Origin: an uncultured Acidimicrobiaceae bacterium
Lineage (GTDB): Bacteria > Actinomycetota > Acidimicrobiia > Acidimicrobiales > Ilumatobacteraceae
Assembly (NCBI GenBank): GCA_903919215.1
Contig: CAIXHI010000210.1
Location: 1-5,812 of the forward strand
Direction of reading: 5' to 3'
DNA length: 5,812 nt
Both the position numbers and the translations under genes were made by a program. The number at the start of each line of letters is the position of its first letter. Position 1 is the first letter of the stretch. Shown piece by piece: positions 1 through 4,982 of the stretch. The notes beneath the pieces were generated by a model, which worked only from the letters and a program-made list of their open reading frames with translations, did no database searches and had not been told where the DNA came from.

Positions 1-1
1 G

Positions 2-574
2 GTCGCGTGCAAGCACCTCGGCATGAAGCCGCCGATCGACCCGACGTCAGCAGGAGCGTTCGTCCTGGTCGACTGCGCTGCACATCGCGACCCGACGGAG
101 CAACTTGCCGAATTGCTGCGGACGGAGCAGGGCGTGTTGGCCGTGGGCGCGCAGCGCGAGCAGCTGTTCACGATCCGCGATCACGTCACCATCGCGATCG
201 GCGCGCTCGGGGTGCCCTTGAAGTTGGACATCGCGGTGCCGGTGTTGAACCTCGATCGGGTCGTGCGCGCGATTCGCAGCGGACTTCGCACGATGGCGCC
301 GGGTGCTCGGCTGATCGTGTTCGGCCACCTCGCCGAAGGCAACCTGCACGTCAACATCCTCGACGCGGGCGACGCCGCCGGAGCCTTGAGGGACCTGGTG
401 CTCACCACGGCCATCGACCTCGGTGGCACGATCAGCGCGGAACATGGCATTGGTGTCGCCAAGGCCGAGTGGCTCGAGCGGCTGAAGGGCCCCGCCCATG
501 TCGCCGCGCTGCGGGCAATCAAGGGTGCCCTCGACCCGCACGGTCTGCTGAACCCCGGTGTCCTGCTGCCCTGA
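2..574 (+). CDS. FAD-linked oxidase C-terminal region, D-2-hydroxyglutarate dehydrogenase/glycolate oxidase type (5' partial)
   Basis: This reading frame is open from the left edge (first full codon at base 2) and ends at TGA 572-574, so only about 190 C-terminal residues are present and the N-terminal FAD-binding domain lies outside the window. The visible part matches the FAD-oxidase C-terminal domain of the VAO/PCMH flavoprotein family. It has the segment KLDIAVPVLNLDRVV, the GHLAEGNLHVN motif (bases 323-355), the AEHGIG motif (437-454) and the closing ALDPHGLLNPGVLLP. In D-2-hydroxyglutarate dehydrogenases the two histidines of GHxxxGNLH and the glutamate of the EHG motif bind the active-site metal; here these are His at 326-328, His at 347-349 and Glu at 440-442, so the site looks intact. 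Such enzymes oxidise D-2-hydroxy acids in the cytoplasm, passing electrons to an acceptor. The tail most resembles D-2-hydroxyglutarate dehydrogenase, but GlcD- or D-lactate-dehydrogenase-like specificity is possible. It converges on the pyrE operon. Confidence 0.88.
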   Translation, partial: VACKHLGMKPPIDPTSAGAFVLVDCAAHRDPTEQLAELLRTEQGVLAVGAQREQLFTIRDHVTIAIGALGVPLKLDIAVPVLNLDRVVRAIRSGLRTMAPGARLIVFGHLAEGNLHVNILDAGDAAGALRDLVLTTAIDLGGTISAEHGIGVAKAEWLERLKGPAHVAALRAIKGALDPHGLLNPGVLLP

Positions 575-608
575 CCTCGCAAGCCGCCAGCCGCATCCCT
601 CCAACCCC

Positions 609-664
609 CGTCTGTGTCGCGCCAGTGACGAACATTCTTGGTGGTCAGACCCGCGACACAGACG
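609..664. repeat. 54-bp palindromic element, copy 1
   Basis: A perfect 13-bp inverted repeat, CGTCTGTGTCGCG at 609-621 and its complement at 652-664, encloses a 30-base loop. The 12-bp arm core (610-621/652-663) and the spacing are shared with copy 2. Within the loop, GTGGTCAGACC (641-651) is also identical in copy 2 and contains the small palindrome GGTC-A-GACC (643-651). The left arm's GTCTG could instead pair with the loop's CAGAC (646-650), giving a competing fold. The element sits 35 bases past the stop of the FAD-linked oxidase, so it could end that transcript, although no T-run follows. Alternatives are a dispersed REP-like element or a protein-binding site. Confidence 0.8.
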
Positions 665-665
665 C

Positions 666-720
666 TGGAATCGGGTGGAATCGGGTGGACGAGGGAGGAC
701 GAGGCTGGACGAGGCTGGAC
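666..720. repeat. 10-bp-period tandem repeat (about 5.5 units)
   Basis: Successive 10-base units begin at 666, 676, 686, 696, 706 and 716: TGGAATCGGG twice, then TGGACGAGGG, AGGACGAGGC, TGGACGAGGC and a partial TGGAC. The first two units are identical and the later ones diverge, as expected from slippage followed by point mutation. The array starts two bases after palindromic copy 1. The period is close to one helical turn, so bound proteins would sit on one face, but no function can be assigned. The plus strand is purine-rich here. Confidence 0.75.
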
Positions 721-829
721 AATGTGGCCGGCCGATGACGTCCCTCGAGTTCAGCTGAGCGGCCCGTGGAGATGCCCCGGGTTGAGCTTCGGCGGCGTAG
801 CGCTGACTTCGCGACCCGCACCCGATCCC

Positions 830-883
830 GTCTGTGTCGCGGGCCGGTCGCCCATCCCTCGTGGTCAGACCCGCGACACAGAC
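830..883. repeat. 54-bp palindromic element, copy 2
   Basis: A perfect 14-bp inverted repeat, GTCTGTGTCGCGGG at 830-843 and its complement at 870-883, encloses a 26-base loop. It lies exactly 220 bp downstream of copy 1 in the same orientation, with the same arm-to-arm distance. The last 23 bases (861-883) are identical to 641-663 of copy 1, whereas the first half of the loop is mostly different. Conservation of the loop's right half beyond what pairing needs suggests a defined element with an orientation rather than a random stem. No flanking target-site duplication is apparent. Confidence 0.8.
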
Positions 884-972
884 ATCGGGGCCGTACCGCG
901 GAGCAGACCCGGGCAATTCGAAATCGGAACAAGGAGATGGCGGCCGAAGTTGTCGGCGCGGCGCGGCTCGGC

Positions 973-990
973 TCGGCCCGCTGGGCCCGA
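973..990 (-). terminator. Possible terminator hairpin after pyrE
   Basis: GGCCC (975-979) pairs with GGGCC (983-987) around a 3-base loop. With one bulged base at 988, the stem extends by two pairs (973-974 with 989-990). It lies 9 to 26 bases beyond the pyrE stop, where the operon transcript should end. No T-run follows on the minus strand, so it is not a textbook intrinsic terminator, though many high-GC actinobacterial terminators lack one. Chance stems are frequent in DNA this GC-rich. Confidence 0.3.
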
Positions 991-998
991 CCCGGGGA

Positions 999-1541
999 CT
1001 AGCTGCGGCGGGCTTCGGCGGCGTCGAGTTGGGCGCGGGTCAACAGGGCGTGCATCTGCAGGCCCGCGGCCGTCAGCGCCGACCCGCCGTCGGGGCTGCG
1101 GTCGATGACGCACACCACGTGCTCGACGAGTGCACCCAGCCCGCGCAGGTCGTTCGTGCTGATGACCACCTGTCCGCCGGTGGTGATGACGTCCTCGATG
1201 ACGCACACTCGGCGGCCGGCGATCTCGCTGCCCTCGGCCAGCAACGCAGTGCCGTACTTCTTGGCTTCCTTGCGCACGAATGCGGCGGGCAGACCTGTGT
1301 GCAGCGACAGCGCAGTGGCGATCGGAATACCGCCCATCTCCAGACCGGCCAGCACCTCGGTGTCGGCGGGGATCAGCGGCGCCAGCGCTTCGGCGATACG
1401 CGCCAGCAATGCAGGCTGCGCTTCGAAGCGGTACTTGTCGAAGTACTCGGTGGCGATCTGACCTGAACGCAGGGTGAACGTGCCGGTCAATCGGGCGACG
1501 GTGTTGATCTGATCGGCAAGGGCATCCAGCGGGAGTGACAT
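999..1541 (-). CDS. pyrE: Orotate phosphoribosyltransferase
   Basis: This enzyme transfers the phosphoribosyl group of PRPP to orotate to make orotidine 5'-monophosphate, the fifth step of pyrimidine synthesis, in the cytoplasm. The protein has 180 residues, a usual length for the family. The PRPP-binding signature VCVIEDVITTGGQ is at residues 112-124, including the acidic ED pair. The flexible catalytic loop RKEAKKYGT is at 90-98. An N-terminal FTLRSGQIATEYFDKY segment (22-37) corresponds to the orotate-binding region, and LAGLEMGGIPIATALS (65-80) to the conserved core. It is the last gene of the minus-strand operon. Its ATG (1539-1541) follows the thioesterase stop after four bases and has no good Shine-Dalgarno match, so translational coupling is likely. 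Its stop codon faces the repeat-bearing intergenic region. Confidence 0.95.
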   Translation of the reverse strand: MSLPLDALADQINTVARLTGTFTLRSGQIATEYFDKYRFEAQPALLARIAEALAPLIPADTEVLAGLEMGGIPIATALSLHTGLPAAFVRKEAKKYGTALLAEGSEIAGRRVCVIEDVITTGGQVVISTNDLRGLGALVEHVVCVIDRSPDGGSALTAAGLQMHALLTRAQLDAAEARRS

Positions 1542-1545
1542 CCGC

Positions 1546-2364
1546 TCAGTCTTGCGGTTCGCGGGCGTGGCGCACCAACGCTTCTTGCGCGACGGTGGCC
1601 ACGTGGGTGCCGTCCTGTGCGAAGACGTGGCCGATCCCCAGCCCTCGCGCGCCCTGGTACGAGTGCGATGAGATGTCGTACAAGTGCCATTGGTCGGCCT
1701 TGAACGGTCGGTGGAACCAGATGGTGTGGTCGAGACTCGCCGACATCGTCAGTTCGCTGCCGTTGGCGGCGCTGAACGTGGGGTGGCAGGCACGCACCGA
1801 ATCGATCGGCACGTCGTCGCTCATGTACGCCAGCCAGCAGCGGTGCAGCAGTTCGTCGGCGGGCAGCGCGTCGGCGACCTTCATCCACACGGCCATCCGT
1901 CCTGAGCCGTCGCGGCGCGTTCCGCCGAGCAGCGAGCGGTCGATCGTGCGTCGGTCGAACGTCGTCGTCCATGCATCGCTGACGAGGTTCTCGGGCCCTG
2001 GCAGCGTGGTGTCGAAGTGGACGGTCTGGATATCCTCGGTCTCCTCGGCCACATGGAACGAGGCTTCGAGGTTGAGGATCGCGCCGACTGCCTGGCGGGC
2101 GACGACGCGTCGAGTGGCGAAGCTGCGGCCGTTGCGGATGCGGTCGACCTCGAAACGAATCGGCTCGGTGTGGTCGCCGCGGCGGATGAAGTACGACCGC
2201 AGCGAGTGCACCATCAGTTCCGGCTCGACGGTGGCCGCCGCGGCGCGCAACGACTGGGCCACGATCTGGCCGCCGAACAAGCCGCCCCACGGGTAGTGCG
2301 GCCCCTGACCGACGTATGTGTCGGGGCCATGGGGCTGCAGGTCGAACAGTTCGCTGGCGGTCAT
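1546..2364 (-). CDS. tesB: Acyl-CoA thioesterase II, TesB family
   Basis: TesB-type enzymes hydrolyse fatty acyl-CoA to free acid and CoA. The 272-residue protein shows the double-hotdog layout. Hotdog 1 has GGLFGGQIVAQSLRAA (27-42) and VHSLRSYFIRRGD (52-64), and hotdog 2 has SLDHTIWFHRPF (210-221) and GTHVATVAQEALVRH (252-266). Aligned by eye with E. coli TesB (Asp204/Thr228/Gln278), the catalytic triad falls on Asp183, Ser210 and Gln260. The Ser-to-Gln spacing of 50 equals the E. coli Thr-to-Gln spacing, and Ser for Thr is conservative. The frame stays open upstream to 2565 inside purB, but ATG 2362-2364 is chosen: MTASELFDLQ is where family similarity begins, and GAGGT (2369-2373) lies four bases upstream. 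It starts seven bases after the purB stop and ends four bases before pyrE, so it is cotranscribed with nucleotide genes although its substrate is unrelated. Chain-length preference cannot be read from the sequence. Confidence 0.9.
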   Translation of the reverse strand: MTASELFDLQPHGPDTYVGQGPHYPWGGLFGGQIVAQSLRAAAATVEPELMVHSLRSYFIRRGDHTEPIRFEVDRIRNGRSFATRRVVARQAVGAILNLEASFHVAEETEDIQTVHFDTTLPGPENLVSDAWTTTFDRRTIDRSLLGGTRRDGSGRMAVWMKVADALPADELLHRCWLAYMSDDVPIDSVRACHPTFSAANGSELTMSASLDHTIWFHRPFKADQWHLYDISSHSYQGARGLGIGHVFAQDGTHVATVAQEALVRHAREPQD

Positions 2365-2368
2365 GTGT

Positions 2369-2373
2369 ACCTC
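2369..2373 (-). promoter_or_regulatory. Ribosome binding site of tesB, overlapping the purB stop
   Basis: GAGGT on the minus strand overlaps the purB TGA (2372-2374) and lies four bases before ATG 2364. It decides the thioesterase start over upstream in-frame candidates and implies translational coupling to purB. Confidence 0.6.
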
Positions 2374-3682
2374 AGCCCAGGTGGAGTGCGTCGAGCGCGT
2401 CGACTCCGCGGCCCGCGTGGCGGATGGCGCGTGAGAGGTCGAACGCGTCGTCGAGCACGCTGGCCGGCACGGTGACCCGCGGGTCGGCTTCCAGTAGTTC
2501 GCGGAACATGCGGTTCTCGTCCCACGAGCGCGAGGCATTCTCCTGCACGATGCGGTAGGCCTCATCGCGTGACAATCCGGCCTGCACCAGACCCAGCAGA
2601 ACGGGCTGACTGAATACCAGGCCGAAGCTGCTGTTCAGGTTGGCGAGCATCCGCTGCGGGTAGACCTGCAGACCCTGCAGCAGGCGGTTCATGCGGCGCA
2701 GCACGTAGTACGCGAGCAGCGCGCTGTCCGGCAGCACGATGCGCTCGACCGAGCTGTGTGAGATATCGCGCTCGTGCCAGAGGGCTACATCCTGCAGACC
2801 AGCCTGCAGGTTGCCGCGCAGCACGCGCGATAACCCGCTGATGGTCTCGGCCGCGATCGGGTTGCGCTTGTGTGGCATCGCGCTGGAACCCTTCTGGCCC
2901 GGCTTGAAACCCTCCTGCGCCTCGCGCAGTTCGGTGCGTTGCAGGTGGCGCAACTCGACAGCGATGAGCTCCATGGTCGAGCCGACCGATGCACATGCGT
3001 AGAGGAACTGCGCATGGCGATCGCGGGCGATCACCTGGGTGGCGGGCACCGCATGCAGTTCCAGCGCGGCGGCGACGTGCTGCTCGATCGCCGGGTCGAT
3101 GTTGCTGAACGTGCCGACCGCGCCGCTGAGTTTGCACACGGCCACGACACGGCGGGCCTCGACGAGGCGAGTGCGATCGCGGTCGACCTGCAGCGCCCAC
3201 AGCGCCACTTTGGCGCCGAACGTCGTGGGCTCGGCATGTACGCCGTGAGTGCGGCCGATCATCACCGTGTCGCGGTGCTCGCGGGCGAGCAGCACGAGCG
3301 TGCGCAGCAGTTCGGTGGAGGCTGCGATGAGGGGGTCGCATGCATCGCGCATCATCCAGCACCATGCGGTGTCGACCACGTCGCTGCTGGTGAGGCCGTA
3401 GTGGATCCATGCTCCGGCGGGTGCACCGATCGCGGCCTGCACCACGTCGACGAATGCCGCCACGTCGTGGTCGGTGACGGCTTCGCGCGCGCTGACCGCT
3501 TCCACGAAGGCCTCGTCGACGATCGGCGACTTCGCTCGGCACGTGCGCGCATCGTCGGCAGGTACGACGCCCAGCGCGGCGTGCGCCTCGGTGGCCAGTA
3601 GTTCGATCTCCAGGTAACGGTCGAAGCGGGCCGTGTCGCTGAAGATGTTGGCCATCTCTGGAAGCGTGTAGCGGGGGATCAT
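2372..3682 (-). CDS. purB: Adenylosuccinate lyase
   Basis: This enzyme removes fumarate twice in purine synthesis: from SAICAR to give AICAR, and from adenylosuccinate to give AMP. At 436 residues it has the length of the Bacillus-type homotetrameric enzyme, starting MIPRYTLPEMANIFSD. The fumarase/aspartase superfamily signature SSAMPHKRNPIAAE is at 266-279, in the mobile loop that carries the catalytic serine. GRTHGVHAEPTT (143-154) carries the conserved catalytic-region histidine (His146). HYGLTSSDVVDT (94-105) and DISHSSVERI (306-315) are the other conserved blocks. All key residues appear intact. Its ATG (3680-3682) lies 12 bases after the purA stop with GGTGA at 3690-3694 as ribosome binding site, and its product acts on the PurA product, so the two steps from IMP to AMP are encoded side by side. 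Confidence 0.97.
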   Translation of the reverse strand: MIPRYTLPEMANIFSDTARFDRYLEIELLATEAHAALGVVPADDARTCRAKSPIVDEAFVEAVSAREAVTDHDVAAFVDVVQAAIGAPAGAWIHYGLTSSDVVDTAWCWMMRDACDPLIAASTELLRTLVLLAREHRDTVMIGRTHGVHAEPTTFGAKVALWALQVDRDRTRLVEARRVVAVCKLSGAVGTFSNIDPAIEQHVAAALELHAVPATQVIARDRHAQFLYACASVGSTMELIAVELRHLQRTELREAQEGFKPGQKGSSAMPHKRNPIAAETISGLSRVLRGNLQAGLQDVALWHERDISHSSVERIVLPDSALLAYYVLRRMNRLLQGLQVYPQRMLANLNSSFGLVFSQPVLLGLVQAGLSRDEAYRIVQENASRSWDENRMFRELLEADPRVTVPASVLDDAFDLSRAIRHAGRGVDALDALHLG

Positions 3683-3689
3683 CTGCGTG

Positions 3690-3694
3690 TCACC
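3690..3694 (-). promoter_or_regulatory. Ribosome binding site of purB
   Basis: GGTGA on the minus strand matches part of the anti-Shine-Dalgarno complement. It lies seven bases before ATG 3682 and directly next to the purA stop codon (3695-3697), supporting this start and tight coupling to purA. Confidence 0.6.
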
Positions 3695-4918
3695 CTATTG
3701 CCAAGTGACATAGCTCTCCCGCTCGGCGCCGGTGCCGACGATGCGGACGGGGATACCGACTTCCCGCTCCACCAACTCGATGAGCGCATGCGCACCTGCC
3801 GGCAGGGCGTCGACATCCGTGGTGGCGCTGATGTCGGTGAGCCAACCGGGCAACACCTCATAGATCGGCTGGCCGTCCGCGGTGTAGTCGGTGCACACCT
3901 TGATCTCCTCGAACGTGTCGAGCACATCGAGCTTGGTGAGTGCGAGTTCGGTGAGGCTGTTGATGCGCACGGCCTTGCGCAGCATCACCAGATCGAGCCA
4001 ACCGCAACGACGACGACGACCGGTGACCGTGCCGAACTCGCGGCCGATCTCGACGAGCTTGTCGCCCAACTCGTCGGTGAGTTCGGTGGGGAACGGGCCA
4101 CTCCCCACACGGGTTGAATATGCCTTGGTAATACCGACGATGCGGGTGAGATAGCGCGGGCCGATGCCCGTGCCAACGCAGGCGCCGCCGGCGGTCGGGT
4201 TCGAAGAGGTGACGAACGGATACGTGCCGTGGTCGAGGTCGAGGAACGTGGCCTGTGCCCCTTCCAGCAGGAGCGCGTCGTCGCGGTCGAGTGCCTCGTG
4301 CAGCATCTCCACGGTGTCGGTCACGTACGGAGCCAGCCGGGCGCCGAGCACCGCAAACGTGGCGACGATGTCATCCACATCCAGCGGGTCGCCACCCAAT
4401 GCGATGATCTCGCTGTTGTGGGCGAATGCCTGTGCGCGCACCGACTCGGCGAACGTGTTGGGGTGCAGCACCTCGCTGGCGCGGATGCCGATGCGTCGTG
4501 CCTTGTCGGCGTAGGCCGGGCCGATGCCCTTCAGCGTGGTGCCGATGCGGTCGTCGCCGCGCACCGCTTCGTAGAGCGCGTCGAGCGTCTGGTGCCACGG
4601 GAAGATGAGATGGCACTGACTGCTGACCTTCAACTTCGCGCAGCTGATGTTGCGGCTCTCGAGCGTGTCGATCTCGCGGAACAGCGTGGGCAAGTCGACA
4701 ACGACACCGTTGCCGATGACCGGGATGATGTGCGGGTAGAGCACGCCGCTGGGAATCAGTTGCAGGGCGTAACGCTCCGTACCGACGACCACGGTGTGGC
4801 CTGCGTTGTGCCCGCCCTGATAGCGCACGACGTGTGTGTGCTCGGCAGCCAACAGGTCGATGACCTTGGCCTTGCCCTCGTCGCCCCACTGGGCGCCTAC
4901 GACAACTGTGACGGGCAT
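3695..4918 (-). CDS. purA: Adenylosuccinate synthetase
   Basis: PurA joins IMP and aspartate with GTP hydrolysis to form adenylosuccinate, the first committed step to AMP. The 407-residue protein carries the expected landmarks: QWGDEGKAK (10-18) with catalytic Asp13, GGHNAGHT (35-42) with His41, GIGPAYADKARR (131-142), DHGTYPFVTSSNPTAGG (229-245), TRVGSGPFPTEL, GRRRRCGWLD and the guanine-recognition TKLDVLD. Three positions depart from the usual consensus: Ala17 replaces the last Gly of the QWGDEGKG signature, Ala223 replaces Gly in EGAQG, and Leu129-Lys130 replaces the usual Gly-Arg in TTGRGIGP. The flanking sequence is normal, so these look real rather than frameshift artefacts. The start is ATG 4918, because AGGAG (4927-4931) is eight bases upstream; a TTG two codons earlier is too close to that site. 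It is the first gene of the operon and faces a divergent hisD-like gene across 64 bases. Confidence 0.97.
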   Translation of the reverse strand: MPVTVVVGAQWGDEGKAKVIDLLAAEHTHVVRYQGGHNAGHTVVVGTERYALQLIPSGVLYPHIIPVIGNGVVVDLPTLFREIDTLESRNISCAKLKVSSQCHLIFPWHQTLDALYEAVRGDDRIGTTLKGIGPAYADKARRIGIRASEVLHPNTFAESVRAQAFAHNSEIIALGGDPLDVDDIVATFAVLGARLAPYVTDTVEMLHEALDRDDALLLEGAQATFLDLDHGTYPFVTSSNPTAGGACVGTGIGPRYLTRIVGITKAYSTRVGSGPFPTELTDELGDKLVEIGREFGTVTGRRRRCGWLDLVMLRKAVRINSLTELALTKLDVLDTFEEIKVCTDYTADGQPIYEVLPGWLTDISATTDVDALPAGAHALIELVEREVGIPVRIVGTGAERESYVTWQ

Positions 4919-4982
4919 GTGCAACGCTCCTGCAGATAAGGGGAACGTGAGAGAACCCTACTCCCCTCTAGCCTCATCCCCC
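4919..4982. promoter_or_regulatory. Divergent purA / hisD-like intergenic region
   Basis: These 64 bases separate two divergently oriented genes and should contain the promoter of the purA operon and probably that of the hisD-like gene. On the minus strand TAGGGT (4955-4960) fits the loose actinobacterial -10 pattern TANNNT and would give a leader of roughly 30 bases, but no convincing -35 box is seen. Bases 4956-4982, just before the hisD-like ATG, are almost entirely pyrimidines on the plus strand. GAAC occurs twice as a direct repeat (4943-4946 and 4953-4956). Promoter calls here are inference only. Confidence 0.4.
4927..4931 (-). promoter_or_regulatory. Ribosome binding site of purA
   Basis: AGGAG on the minus strand lies eight bases before ATG 4916-4918. 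It would lie only two bases before an alternative TTG at 4922-4924, so it settles the start at the ATG. Confidence 0.7.

Larger units (their letters stand above)
575..998. other. Convergent non-coding intergenic region with repeats
   Basis: These 424 bases lie between the 3' ends of the FAD-linked oxidase and pyrE. Open frames cross it on both strands, but none shows a recognisable domain, a well-spaced ribosome binding site or protein-like composition; they are arginine-rich chance translations of GC-rich DNA. The structured content is a pair of 54-bp palindromic elements, a 10-bp tandem repeat and a GC hairpin next to the pyrE stop. I see nothing beyond chance in 721-829 (short palindromes such as GGCCGGCC at 726-733 and TCAGCTGA at 751-758) or in 884-960. 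Since both flanking genes end here, transcription termination or read-through insulation is the natural role. Confidence 0.75.

Noticed and set aside
610..883. CRISPR array or integron attC sites
   Set aside because: There are only two palindromes, spaced 220 bp with unequal intervening sequence, so there is no repeat-spacer array. The ends lack an attC-type core site (GTTRRRY) and there are no cassette genes or integrase.
610..883. Insertion sequence or transposon bounded by the palindromes
   Set aside because: The interval has no transposase frame, and the copies are direct repeats of a whole palindrome rather than terminal inverted repeats with a target duplication.
47..916. Long open frame on the minus strand covering the FAD-linked oxidase and the repeat region
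   Set aside because: It is antisense to a clear flavoprotein domain, spans both palindromes, and its translation has no recognisable motif; it is a GC-rich shadow.
931..1002. AAGGAG directly followed by ATG (937) with a 21-codon frame
   Set aside because: The ribosome-binding motif has no spacing before the ATG, and the short product is Ala/Arg-rich and overlaps the probable pyrE terminator.
638..1108. Plus-strand open frame across the intergenic repeats into pyrE
   Set aside because: It runs through the tandem repeat and copy 2, then antisense through pyrE; it is rich in Arg, Gly and Pro with no domain or good ribosome binding site.
2365..2565. 67-residue N-terminal extension of the thioesterase frame into purB
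   Set aside because: The extension overlaps purB coding sequence and has no family similarity, and the ribosome binding site favours ATG 2364.
2562..3542. Long minus-strand frame in another phase within purB
   Set aside because: The purB frame has all catalytic motifs; this one is an arginine/proline-rich frame shadow.
4009..4021. CGA-type trinucleotide run
   Set aside because: It is the coding sequence for the conserved GRRRRCGW motif of PurA, not an independent repeat.
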